From DASZVB01 sp036272055 (GTDB lineage Bacteria > Myxococcota_A > Polyangia > Polyangiales > Polyangiaceae), in the NCBI GenBank assembly GCA_036272055.1, contig DATAZL010000053.1:218972-282971 (forward strand): DNA of 64,000 bases. The letters run 5' to 3'. Position 1 is the first letter of the stretch. Every line of letters begins with the position of its first letter. Both the position numbers and the translations under genes were made by a program. The notes beneath the pieces were generated by a model, which was not told the origin of the DNA, searched no databases, and saw nothing but the letters and a program-made list of their open reading frames with translations. This document shows, piece by piece, positions 43,865-52,327 of the stretch.

Positions 43865-45259
43865 TCACTGCTTGACGAAGGTGACCGGGACCTGGATGAC
43901 GGCGAGGCCGCCCTGGGGGGGATCGAACTGAGCGGCCTGTGCGCGAGCCTTCACGCAACTCACCACTGAGTCAGGCAAATTTCCGCTCGGCGCGGCGGTC
44001 ACACCCTGCACTTCGCCGCCGGGGCCGACGCGGATCGACAGCGAAATGCGCCCCTCGACGTCCGGGTTCTGTGCGAGGGCGCGGTTATAGCAATTGCGGA
44101 AACCGGCGCGCATGCCGGCCACGACGCGAGCAGCGTTACTCACCGTGCCGCCGCTGACGGCTGCGGAACCAGTGGATGCGTTGCCCTTCGGCCCATGCAC
44201 TTCCTGGACGGCACCGGTGCCGTTGCCGCCACCGGGTCCGGTCGAACCGATCGTACCGAGGCCGCCACCGGCGGAGCCGGGACGAATTGCCCCGCCACCA
44301 CCACCGAGGCTGAGACCGCCGACACCGACGCCTGCGCTGCTCGCGGCCGCCTTGTCGAGTGCGCCGGTCGGAACCTCGCCCGTCTTGAGGACGCCCTCGG
44401 TCGCCGGACCCGCGCCGGAGAGTGCGCCGAGCGTCGCCATCTCCATCTGATCGAGCTGATTGCTCAGCGCTGCGGCCTGAGCGTTGCTCATCGCGCCGGC
44501 CTTGCCGGGAGCGCCGCCCGCTTTCTGCGCAGACTTGGGCGCCTCGGCCGGCTTCGAGTCGGCGGGCGCAGTGTCATCGGGCTTGTCCGTCGGCTCCTCG
44601 ATGGGCGGCGGCGGAGGCAGGCTCCTGACGGAGTCGAGGAGGCTGCTGATGTTCACGTCGTAGTCGACGATGGGATCGAGCCACTCCGAGTAGATGGAGC
44701 CAATCGCGGAAAAGTGCAGGAGAAACGAGAACGCGGCGATCATCGTCGTCGCCCAGTCGATGGACGTCGCACCGCGGGTGACGGAAACGGGAAGCTGCGG
44801 CTTCGGCTGGATGGGCGGCGGCGCGACGAACTGGAAGAGGAACGTCGTGTCGTCGACGACGACCTTGCCGCGCGAGTCTTCCGTCAGACGGATCTGATAG
44901 GCGCCCGCCTGCGTGCGACGCGCCTGCCCCTTCAACACCGAGAGATCGGAGATGCCGGTCGGAAGCGCGACGCGACCCGTCATGCCTTCGAGGAAGTTCA
45001 GGCAGTAGTCGTTACCGACCAGCTCGAAGAGCCGGAAGCTCGTCGGCAGATTGCCGGCGGTGACCACGAACATGTTCTTCTCGTTCGGGCCGACGGTGAC
45101 GTGGGTGCGCTGCTTGATGATGCGCTCCTCGATGACACGTCCCGACTGGACCAGACCGATACGAAGCACCTTCGGGCCGGTGGCTGCGACCGCCCGCATG
45201 ACGGCGGTCATCTGCCCGGGGCGTCCACCCGGTGCGGCCGAAGGAGTTTGCTGAGTCAT
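43865..45259 (-). CDS. GltG/PglI-like TonB-type protein with AgmX/PglI C-terminal domain
   Basis: A 464-residue protein from ATG 45259 with a strong ribosome site (GGAGG, seven bases away). Residues about 30-150 are an FHA-like cytoplasmic domain (GRVIEERIIKQRTHVTVGPNEKNMFVV; GKVVVDDTTFLFQFVAPPP). One transmembrane helix (167-190) follows, then a proline/glycine-rich periplasmic spacer, and a C-terminal TonB-like AgmX/PglI domain (360-464) with a cysteine pair: GMRAGFRNCYNRALAQNPDVEG and SVVSCVKARAQA. This is the layout of GltG (PglI) and NfsG of Myxococcus, which link the inner-membrane motor to the envelope in gliding or spore-coat assembly. It lies 210 bases past the preceding gene, hence may have its own promoter. 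Confidence 0.85.
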   Translation of the reverse strand: MTQQTPSAAPGGRPGQMTAVMRAVAATGPKVLRIGLVQSGRVIEERIIKQRTHVTVGPNEKNMFVVTAGNLPTSFRLFELVGNDYCLNFLEGMTGRVALPTGISDLSVLKGQARRTQAGAYQIRLTEDSRGKVVVDDTTFLFQFVAPPPIQPKPQLPVSVTRGATSIDWATTMIAAFSFLLHFSAIGSIYSEWLDPIVDYDVNISSLLDSVRSLPPPPPIEEPTDKPDDTAPADSKPAEAPKSAQKAGGAPGKAGAMSNAQAAALSNQLDQMEMATLGALSGAGPATEGVLKTGEVPTGALDKAAASSAGVGVGGLSLGGGGGAIRPGSAGGGLGTIGSTGPGGGNGTGAVQEVHGPKGNASTGSAAVSGGTVSNAARVVAGMRAGFRNCYNRALAQNPDVEGRISLSIRVGPGGEVQGVTAAPSGNLPDSVVSCVKARAQAAQFDPPQGGLAVIQVPVTFVKQ

Positions 45260-45414
45260 CGACGAACCTCCAGAAGAACCGATCGAGCTTGGGTGACTCG
45301 GATCACCCCGGCCGCATGAGACCACTCTCACGCTGCCGGCCAGGTTAACCCAGGAAAGTCCCCCTGGTAAACGCACAAGCCGAGGAATTTTGAACGGGTA
45401 GGCGACACGTCATC

Positions 45415-45441
45415 CATCGAAAGCATCGAAAGCATCGAAAG
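45415..45441. repeat. Three direct 9-base repeats
   Basis: CATCGAAAG repeated three times in a row, about 155 bases upstream of the GltG-like start in the 210-base gap (45260-45469) between it and the three-TM protein gene. No coding signal; a regulator-binding array is possible. Three units is too few and too short for CRISPR. Confidence 0.5.
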
Positions 45442-45469
45442 TCGCGATTTGCACCAGGGCGACCCGACG

Positions 45470-46108
45470 CTAGGACCCGCGGCGGCGCCTCCGCCTTTGG
45501 TCGGCCTCGCGAGCAACGCCGCTTCCCTCTCCCGCGGTTCCCACCGCTGCCCTGCTAACCGACGGGCGTCCGGGGTTTTCCCTCCCCAGCCCGATCCGCG
45601 TCGCAGCTGCGCCCGCGATTCGATCCCATTCGGCTCGGAGCTCCGTCGCGCGCCGGGCCGTATTCCGTCCTAGCTCGAAACACACTGCCGCCGCCGCCAC
45701 GCCGATGACGGCCGCGGGCAGAGCGACGGTGATGCCGCCGAGATCCCGGACGAGCTCGAGGACCGCGCCGAGCCCTGCAGACAGAAGAGCGATCCGCACG
45801 GCCGCGCCGGGAATTGCCTTCCCTTCGGAGAGAGCGCGGTCGAGATCGCCCAGGGCTTCGTCGAGCGCTGCCGCGGCGACGTTCGACGTGGCGACGCTCT
45901 TCTCGTTCAAGGCGTCGAGGAGCGCTGGCGCGGCCTCGGCGAACGCATGCTGAACCGCGCTCGCGAACTCCGTGTCGTCACCGACGCGAAGCTTCTTCTC
46001 GACCGACGCTACATCGGAGAGCGCGTGCCGGCGGAGACGGACGGCGGCGCGCGCCGTCAAGGCGATCGCGAGAGCAGCCGCGGCGCTGGCGAGACCAACG
46101 CCGAGCAC
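45470..46108 (-). CDS. Three-TM protein, TolQ/MotA-like topology (GltF/NfsF position)
   Basis: A 212-residue protein from GTG 46108, three bases after the preceding stop. It has one N-terminal transmembrane segment (VGLASAAAALAIALTARAAV), a 95-residue cytoplasmic helical region with VEKKLRVGDDTEFASAVQHAFAEAAPALLDALNEK, and two further transmembrane segments (ALLSAGLGAVLELV; ITVALPAAVIGVAAAAVCFEL), then a basic tail. This topology and order match MotA/TolQ/ExbB proton-channel proteins, although no clear family motif is visible. In the Glt/Nfs gene order it occupies the place of GltF/NfsF. Whether it is a motor is unproven. Confidence 0.62.
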   Translation of the reverse strand: MLGVGLASAAAALAIALTARAAVRLRRHALSDVASVEKKLRVGDDTEFASAVQHAFAEAAPALLDALNEKSVATSNVAAAALDEALGDLDRALSEGKAIPGAAVRIALLSAGLGAVLELVRDLGGITVALPAAVIGVAAAAVCFELGRNTARRATELRAEWDRIAGAAATRIGLGRENPGRPSVSRAAVGTAGEGSGVAREADQRRRRRRGS

Positions 46109-46111
46109 GTC

Positions 46112-46351
46112 TCAGAACGGATCGCGCGAGATGGCCTTCTCGATGCGCTCGAGGAACGGCTGCCGAAGCTCTGCGAGCGTCAACTTGGGCTGGATGCGGC
46201 TCACGTCGACCGCGGCGATCGGCTTCTGCACGCGACCGACGATCGTGACCTCACTGATGGTGACGACACGGCCCTTGGCCTGAGCAGAGGCGGTACCGGC
46301 TCCGAAGAGGAGCGCCGCACCGATTGCAAAAACTGAAATGTGCTGAATCAT
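46112..46351 (-). CDS. Small secreted protein in the Glt/Nfs-like operon
   Basis: A 79-residue protein from ATG 46351, preceded by GAGG as ribosome site. The signal peptide ends TASAQA. The mature 55 residues read KGRVVTISEVTIVGRVQKPIAAVDVSR followed by a helix LTLAELRQPFLERIEKAIS. An extended frame to 46600 is shadow of the lipoprotein tail and is rejected. It sits seven bases after the TPR lipoprotein and three before the three-TM protein, so is co-transcribed. A short beta strand plus helix suggests a small periplasmic linker; function unknown. Confidence 0.7.
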   Translation of the reverse strand: MIQHISVFAIGAALLFGAGTASAQAKGRVVTISEVTIVGRVQKPIAAVDVSRIQPKLTLAELRQPFLERIEKAISRDPF

Positions 46352-46358
46352 GTCGTCC

Positions 46359-47960
46359 TCACTTACCGGGGAACGAGGCCTTCGAACCTGCGCTACCAGC
46401 GGGTGCCGGTGCGGCGCTGCTCGCGGGTGCGGCGCTCCCGCCGGAGAGCGGCGGCGTCGTCGCCCCGGTGGAAGGAGCCTTGGTTCCGCCTGCGCCGGCA
46501 GCGGGCATTGCACCGGCAGCGGGCATCGCGCCCGTCGCCGGCATCGCACCGGCAGCCGGCATCGCGCCGCTCGCGGGCGCGCCTGCTGCGGGCTTCGCAC
46601 CGGTGGTCGCCGGCGCCGCAGCGCCAGCCGCGGGCTGCGCGTCGGGCGGAGGTGCGGCCGCCTCGGCCTGGATGATGGCCTTCTTGTTCTTCGCGCGGTT
46701 CAGGAGCTCGTCGGTGTCGTCGCCGGCGCCGGCCTTGGTGCGCGGGCGCATCGACTTGAAGAGCTCGAGCTCCGAAATCGCCTTGTCGATCGAGCTCGTC
46801 GGCGTGGTGCCGGGAACGCCGGTCGAGAAGAGATAGAGGAGACCGAGGTTGTAGTGAGCCTCGGCGATGCTCGAGTCCTTGCTGAGTACCCATTGCAGGT
46901 GCTTCAGCGCGTCGGCGGGACGACCCTGGAGGCGGTATCCGTCGCCGAGATTCAGGTGCACGAGCGGGTTCGACGCGTCGTAGTTCAGCGCGCCTTCGAG
47001 GATCGGCACCGCCTCCGTCGCGTTGCCGGCTTCGAGCATGTACTTCGCGAGGTTCAGGCGTGCCTCGACGAGGTCGGGACGGAGCTCGATGGCTCGCTTG
47101 AAGTCCGCGAACGCGTCGCGCCGTCGTCCCTGCTCCTTGTAAATGAGGCCGCGGAGGAGCAGCGCCTCGGCGTTGTCCTTGTCCCGCGGGGGGTTCTCGG
47201 GGCCGTAACCGTCGAGGATCGCGGTCAGCGTATAGAGCGCGAGATCGAGCCGGCGATTTCTGTAGTGATCGCGCGCGAGCGTCACCATCGCGGGACGGTA
47301 ATCGGGGTTCTTCTTCAGCGCTTCCTGGGCGAGCTGCTGCGCGGCGGTGGAGTCCTTCTCGATGGACTTCACCTCCGCCATGGCGGCGAGCACCGCGGCG
47401 CTGGTGGGGAGGATCGCGCGCTGGCGATTGAGAAAGTCTTCCGCCTCGCTCGAGTCCCCGGTGTGCGCGAGGAGAAGCGCGTACGCGCTGATCGCCGGCT
47501 CGTAGTCCTTCACGATGCCGTACGACGCGCGATACGCCGCGAGCGCCGCGGATTTCGACCCGAGGCGCTCCTGGACGACGCCGAGCGAGAGCTGTGCCTG
47601 GTAGGCGTTCGGATCGGCGTCCGCTGCGCGTGAAAACTGCGTCTTCGCGCCCTGCAGATCGCCGTTCTGGAACGCGGAAAGGCCGGCCTGGTACGACTGC
47701 GCCGCGGCCGAGTTCATCGCCGGGCGGTTCGACTGCGCGGGCGCGTTGGCGTTCGGTGTGTCGCCGACCGCGTACTGCGCGCCGGCCTGGTTCGTCGCGA
47801 CCGCGGGCGGCGCGGCGGCACCGGTTGCCGGCGCGTTCTGCGGGGTGGCGGCGGGCGTCTGCGCTCCGGCGCCCCCACCGCACGCGGTCGTCAACACCAG
47901 GGCGAGGCAGCCCGCGCCGAACCCGAGCGCGTCGCGCTTCGACATGCTTCTCTCTCTCAT
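46359..47960 (-). CDS. TPR lipoprotein (GltE/AglT- or NfsE-like)
   Basis: A 533-residue lipoprotein from ATG 47960 (the GTG before it is also possible). The signal ends in LALVLTTACGGG. After a Pro/Ala-rich spacer, about nine TPR repeats cover residues 85-420 (AAAQSYQAGLSAFQNGDLQGAKTQFSRAADADP; LVEARLNLAKYMLEAGNATEAVPILEGALNYD). The C-terminal 100 residues are low-complexity and include four direct GAMPA[A/T] units (46495-46570). The order and size match AglT/GltE (about 500 residues), a TPR outer-membrane component of the gliding machine, and NfsE. The TGATG junction links it to the larger TPR gene. Confidence 0.82.
   Translation of the reverse strand: MRERSMSKRDALGFGAGCLALVLTTACGGGAGAQTPAATPQNAPATGAAAPPAVATNQAGAQYAVGDTPNANAPAQSNRPAMNSAAAQSYQAGLSAFQNGDLQGAKTQFSRAADADPNAYQAQLSLGVVQERLGSKSAALAAYRASYGIVKDYEPAISAYALLLAHTGDSSEAEDFLNRQRAILPTSAAVLAAMAEVKSIEKDSTAAQQLAQEALKKNPDYRPAMVTLARDHYRNRRLDLALYTLTAILDGYGPENPPRDKDNAEALLLRGLIYKEQGRRRDAFADFKRAIELRPDLVEARLNLAKYMLEAGNATEAVPILEGALNYDASNPLVHLNLGDGYRLQGRPADALKHLQWVLSKDSSIAEAHYNLGLLYLFSTGVPGTTPTSSIDKAISELELFKSMRPRTKAGAGDDTDELLNRAKNKKAIIQAEAAAPPPDAQPAAGAAAPATTGAKPAAGAPASGAMPAAGAMPATGAMPAAGAMPAAGAGGTKAPSTGATTPPLSGGSAAPASSAAPAPAGSAGSKASFPGK
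46495..46570 (-). repeat. 18-bp coding tandem repeats
   Basis: About four units of 18 bases encoding GAMPA[A/T] in the disordered tail of the TPR lipoprotein. The copies differ at synonymous positions, so they are old rather than fresh duplications. Length variation between strains is likely. Confidence 0.7.
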
Positions 47961-50900
47961 CACGGGAGCACCGGTAGCGGAGCCGTGGTCCCGTTGTCGG
48001 GCGGCGCCGTATCGAGGCCGGGGCGGATCCGGAGGAACATTCCCGGCGTGTAGTTCAGATCCTTCACGCCCGCTGCGTACTGCGGAAGCTTCGCCTCGCC
48101 GATGACGTCGGTGAAGAAGGCGAGTCGCTGGATGGCGTGGACGATCGCTGGGTTCGACACGTTGTACCGGCGAGCGAGCATGACCGAGTTGCCGTAGCGA
48201 TCGATCATGATCTTGTCGGCGCTGTTGAGCTCTTGCTCACGCTTGTCGCGCCAGGCGTTGGTCACGTTCGTACGCGCGGCGTCCGCCTTCTCTTGAAGGT
48301 CGGGGTTGTCGCTGTTCTCCGCCTGATGGAGGAGCTGTTCGGTCTTCTTGTCGAACATGATCAGCGCCGGAGGCCGCGTCTCGTAGAGACCGGTCCGGAG
48401 CGAATCGTACAGCGACCCCTGACGCGCGATGGCTGCCGCGGCCCACTCGGGCGCCGCGTAGTCGTCCACCACGTGCTGGAGCTTGTCGTACCACTTCTTC
48501 GCGTCGACGGCGTCGCCCTGGTAGTTCTTGATGACCTCTACCGCGGTGCCCTTGTAGTGGTGATGCCCGCTGTCGTAGTCGAACGACGAATGCACGTCCT
48601 GGTCGATCAGGGTGAACGCGCCCTCGGCGGCCATCGCCGCCTCGGCTGAGCCGACGGCGCTGTTCGAGCCGTCCTTCGCCTTCGGCGCGACCGCCTTGTA
48701 CTTGTCGAAGGCGCGCATCGTGTTCTGCCACGCCTCGTTGACGGTGCCGGACTTCGATGCGCGCTGCGACTTGGCGACGTTGTATGCCGCCTGGACGACG
48801 TATTGCGCGGCTGCGTCGTTGTTCTTGTTCTGGTCGTAGTAGAGCTTCATCGACGCCTCGGCGCGCTTTCGCGCCGCTTCGTTCGAGCCGCTGTCGGGCG
48901 AGAACTCGTCCCACTTCTTCATGTCGGCGCTGGCGACGATGAAGTCCGCCTCCGCCTTCTCTTTCGGAGAAGCGCCGAGGGCGAGGAAGCGCTCGCGCGC
49001 CCGGGTCATGCCGCCGGTGTCCCCGAGGCTCGCGTAGAGACTCAGAGACTGCCGCGCCGCTGCCCGCTGCTGATCTTGCGGGAAGTGCGTGTTGCGGCTG
49101 ATGGTGTCGAACGTCTCGGCCGCCTTCGGATAGTCGAAGAACAGCACGCGAGCGTTCGCGAGGGCGTCGTACGCCATCTTGAGGAACTTGACGCGGTCCT
49201 CGTACTTCTTCGGGTCGGCAGCGACGGGCGGTTGCGCCTTCGTGTCACCGTGCTGGAGCGCGTCGAGCTTGTTCTCGTTCCCGTACTGGGCGATGAAAAG
49301 CTCGTACATGGCGATCGCCTTGTCGTACTCGCCGACCTGCTTGTAAGCGTAGGCGCCGTTCATCGCCGCCTCGGGCGCCTCGTCGCGGCCGGGAGCGGCG
49401 TCGAGAGCGACCTTGTACGCGGCAGCCGCCTGGCGCCACTTCTTCTGGCGCTCGGGGCCGTCCGCCATGGCCTCGGCTTGCTTGTAGAGGGTCTGCGCGT
49501 CGAGGTAGGCGACGCCCTGGATGACCGGCTTTCGAAGGGCCTCTTCAGCCGCCTTCGAGTCCTCGTTGTACGCGCAGCTCTTGGCCTCGGCGAGCTTCCG
49601 GCTCTGGGCCGCGTTGCCCTCGAAGTTGCTCATGCTGATGAGCTTCTCCCAGGCCTTGTAACCCCACTCGTTCTGACCACAGTACTGGTCGTAGAGCGGC
49701 TGGTAGCGCGCGCGCGCCTCGGGGAAGTGGCCGTAGACGAAGTAATAGTCCGCGGCCTGGAAGGCGTAGAGGAGCCCGTTCTTCTCCGGATCGCGGTCGA
49801 CGGAGATGCGCGCGTTGTAGTCGTCGCGCGCCTTGATCGCGTCGATGACCTCGGGCGGCACGGGATCGATGACGATCTTGCGGTTCTCGCCGTCGCCGGT
49901 GAACCGGACCTCGTCCCGCTTCTCGATGCCGGCGGCTCCGCCGGATGCCTGGAACTGCCGGTACTTGTCCTCGAGCACCTTCTCGGAGATGGAGACGAGG
50001 TAGTAAGCGGCGGGCTGGAGGTACTTGTCGTCCTCGTTCGAGTCGCGAACGTCGATGGCCGCGTCTTTCGCGCGCTGGATCTCTTGCGGCGTCGGCGTGC
50101 GCCCGAGGGCGATCTGGAGAACGACCACCCAGTAGCGCGCGTCCGCGAGCCAGAACCGGCTCTCGTACGAGTCGAGGGCAGTCGGGTCCTGCTCGATGTA
50201 CGCGCCCCAGCCCGTCTCCGCGAGACGGTACTCGGCCACGGCCTTCTCGATGAGCGCCCGCTGCTCGCCTTCGTCGGTGAGCTCCTTCGCGCGCTGGAAG
50301 TACGTCCTCGCGAAGTTCGTGTGATCGGCGGCGGCGCGCTGGAGGCCGTTCTTGACGAGCTCTTCCGCGGCGGCGAGCGCCTCGGGGTCGTCGCGATTCG
50401 CGTCCGTCCACGGGGTGGTGCCCACGTAGGCAGCGAGCTTGGTGCGTGCTTCGAGCGCCTTGCCCGCGTACTCGGCCTTCACCGAGGAGCCATCGGGAGC
50501 GAGTCGCGCGAGCTGGTCGTACAGCTCGGCGATCTTGTTCTGCATCTTGGGCGCATCCCGGTCCATCGGGAACTTCTTCAGCGTGAGCTCGAGGACCGCG
50601 ATCGCGTTTCGGTTCTGCGTGATCTCGATGAACTCTTGCGCGAGCGCCTTGTAGATCTCGACCGTCCACTTCCTGTCCTGGGGGATCAGGGCCGGATCTT
50701 GGACGCGATCGATCGCGATGCGCATCTTGTCCTCGGCGAGGACGGGGTTCGTCTCGACGTCGAGGACGTCGTTACGCGGAATGTTCGGCAGCTCCGCCGA
50801 CGGACCGTCGAAGTCCACGTAGGTGAGCGAGCCGGCGATGTACGTGTACGCCTCTTGACGGAAGTCGGCGCCGGGATCACCCGTCTTCGCCTCTTGATCG

Positions 50901-52327
50901 TCGGCGTAGTGCAGGAGGTTCACGAACCACTGGACCGCGATCTTGTAGCGCTGCTGCTTGAAGTACGTCCAGGCGCGCTTGTACATGGCGACGCCGTAGA
51001 GCGGCGGCTTCTCGTACTTCATCGAGTGCTCGTACGCGCTCATCGCGCGGTTGAGCTCGTAGGGGCCGCCGGCCACGTCGATCTGATCGAAGTGGTAGTT
51101 GCCGATCTGCCACCAGATCTCGGCGATGTACTTCGGGTCGTCTCCGGGCTCGACGTGCTGCGGCACGGGTTCGCAGGTGTCCGGATACGGGCTGTCGTAG
51201 CGGAGCTCGTCGTTGTCCTTCGCGAGGCCGTTCGACTTGCCGCCCTTGGCCTTCGCGGCCGCCGCGGGAGCGGGAGCCGAGGCCGCCTTGCCGCGACGCT
51301 TGCCGGTTCCTACCTGATCGAGCGGAACGGGGTGACGGTTGTACCAGTCGTTCCAGAACTTCTCGTCGTGGTTCTGCGGAAGCGGCTGGACCGCGATCTT
51401 GTCCGAGTCGGTCGGATCGTCGGTGACGGAATACTGGTTATTGCAGACCAGCGCGCGCCAGGCCTGCTGCCCTTCCGGCAGACGCGACGAGTCGGTGTAA
51501 GCGTGACCGAGGAAGTAGTAGACGCCCGAGATCTCTTCGTACTTGGGGTACTCGCGGATGATGCGGCGATAGAGATCGATCGCGGGCTTAAGCGTCTTCG
51601 ACAGATCGCCCTCGAAGTCGGCGCGGGCGCGCTCTTCGTAGAGGGCGGCGAGCCGGTACATCGCGTCGGGAGTCGCCTCGACGTTGGCGTTCGCACCGCT
51701 GTACGTCTCGACGAACTTCTCGAGACGACGGATCGCCTCGTCACGCGCGTCGGCGAGGCCCTTCTGCTCGACGTCGATCTCGTGATCGAGCGCGCTCAGC
51801 ACGCGACGACGTTTCTCGTCGTAGTGGTGGCGCACGATCATCGTGAGCGTGCTGCGGTAGTCCTTGGCCGCGGCCTGGTACTCGCCGAGCTCGGTGTTCA
51901 GCGCCGCGAGCGACGAGAGCTGCTGCGGCGTGGGCGGCGGGAGCGTCTGAGCCATGCGCCGCGGACCGAGCTTGCTCGTCGTACTCGCCGCGCTCGGCGG
52001 GGTGAGCGTCGGCGCGGCGCCGGCGGTCGCAGCGTCGGCCGAGGCCGTCCCCGCGGAGCTCGACGGAGCGGGAGCGGTGGAGGGCACCGGCGGTAGCGCC
52101 GAGCCGACCGGAGTCGTCGGTGACGTCGGCGTCGCGCTCGACGCGCCGGTCGGGACGCTCTTGCCCGTCGCTCCGGCGGTGGACGCCGGAGCAGGCGTGG
52201 GCTTGGCCGATGACGCCGGCGCGGCGCTGCCCGCGGGCTTCGCCGCCGGAAGCGTCTGCGCGACCGAGCCGCTCGCCATGACGAGCACGAGGAGAGAGGC
52301 GAGCGGACTCTTGTATCGAGCGATCAC
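47960..52327 (-). CDS. Giant TPR protein, GltD/AgmU- or NfsD-like
   Basis: A 1455-residue exported protein from GTG 52327; signal peptide SPLASLLVLVMASGSVAQ. Residues 25-135 are a Pro/Ala/Ser spacer. The rest consists of many degenerate TPR-like helical pairs, for example ALDHEIDVEQKGLADARDEAIRRLEKFVETY, AYEHSMKYEKPPLYGVAMYKRAWTYFKQQRYKIAVQWFVNLL and PEAAMNGAYAYKQVGEYDKAIAMYELFIAQYGN. A Lys-rich insert (GTGKRRGKAASAPAPAAAAKAKGGKS) lies near residue 345. This matches the architecture and size (over 1200 residues) of AgmU/GltD, a periplasmic/outer-membrane scaffold of the Myxococcus gliding and spore-coat machines. It overlaps both neighbours by four bases or one. Confidence 0.82.
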   Translation of the reverse strand: MIARYKSPLASLLVLVMASGSVAQTLPAAKPAGSAAPASSAKPTPAPASTAGATGKSVPTGASSATPTSPTTPVGSALPPVPSTAPAPSSSAGTASADAATAGAAPTLTPPSAASTTSKLGPRRMAQTLPPPTPQQLSSLAALNTELGEYQAAAKDYRSTLTMIVRHHYDEKRRRVLSALDHEIDVEQKGLADARDEAIRRLEKFVETYSGANANVEATPDAMYRLAALYEERARADFEGDLSKTLKPAIDLYRRIIREYPKYEEISGVYYFLGHAYTDSSRLPEGQQAWRALVCNNQYSVTDDPTDSDKIAVQPLPQNHDEKFWNDWYNRHPVPLDQVGTGKRRGKAASAPAPAAAAKAKGGKSNGLAKDNDELRYDSPYPDTCEPVPQHVEPGDDPKYIAEIWWQIGNYHFDQIDVAGGPYELNRAMSAYEHSMKYEKPPLYGVAMYKRAWTYFKQQRYKIAVQWFVNLLHYADDQEAKTGDPGADFRQEAYTYIAGSLTYVDFDGPSAELPNIPRNDVLDVETNPVLAEDKMRIAIDRVQDPALIPQDRKWTVEIYKALAQEFIEITQNRNAIAVLELTLKKFPMDRDAPKMQNKIAELYDQLARLAPDGSSVKAEYAGKALEARTKLAAYVGTTPWTDANRDDPEALAAAEELVKNGLQRAAADHTNFARTYFQRAKELTDEGEQRALIEKAVAEYRLAETGWGAYIEQDPTALDSYESRFWLADARYWVVVLQIALGRTPTPQEIQRAKDAAIDVRDSNEDDKYLQPAAYYLVSISEKVLEDKYRQFQASGGAAGIEKRDEVRFTGDGENRKIVIDPVPPEVIDAIKARDDYNARISVDRDPEKNGLLYAFQAADYYFVYGHFPEARARYQPLYDQYCGQNEWGYKAWEKLISMSNFEGNAAQSRKLAEAKSCAYNEDSKAAEEALRKPVIQGVAYLDAQTLYKQAEAMADGPERQKKWRQAAAAYKVALDAAPGRDEAPEAAMNGAYAYKQVGEYDKAIAMYELFIAQYGNENKLDALQHGDTKAQPPVAADPKKYEDRVKFLKMAYDALANARVLFFDYPKAAETFDTISRNTHFPQDQQRAAARQSLSLYASLGDTGGMTRARERFLALGASPKEKAEADFIVASADMKKWDEFSPDSGSNEAARKRAEASMKLYYDQNKNNDAAAQYVVQAAYNVAKSQRASKSGTVNEAWQNTMRAFDKYKAVAPKAKDGSNSAVGSAEAAMAAEGAFTLIDQDVHSSFDYDSGHHHYKGTAVEVIKNYQGDAVDAKKWYDKLQHVVDDYAAPEWAAAAIARQGSLYDSLRTGLYETRPPALIMFDKKTEQLLHQAENSDNPDLQEKADAARTNVTNAWRDKREQELNSADKIMIDRYGNSVMLARRYNVSNPAIVHAIQRLAFFTDVIGEAKLPQYAAGVKDLNYTPGMFLRIRPGLDTAPPDNGTTAPLPVLP

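Noticed and set aside
45415..45441. Possible CRISPR array
   Set aside because: Only three 9-base units without spacers and no cas genes in the window. The 129-bp repeats at the end also lack unique spacers.
45328..45516. 62-codon minus-strand frame in the gap before the GltG-like gene
   Set aside because: It overlaps the end of the three-TM gene, has no ribosome site and contains only the 9-base repeat as SMLSMLSM.
48803..52096. Plus-strand open frame of 1097 codons antisense to the giant TPR gene
   Set aside because: It is a GC-driven shadow: the minus-strand frame has a signal peptide, TPR pattern and codon-overlap neighbours, while this one is a low-complexity Arg/Val/Leu-rich sequence with no domain.
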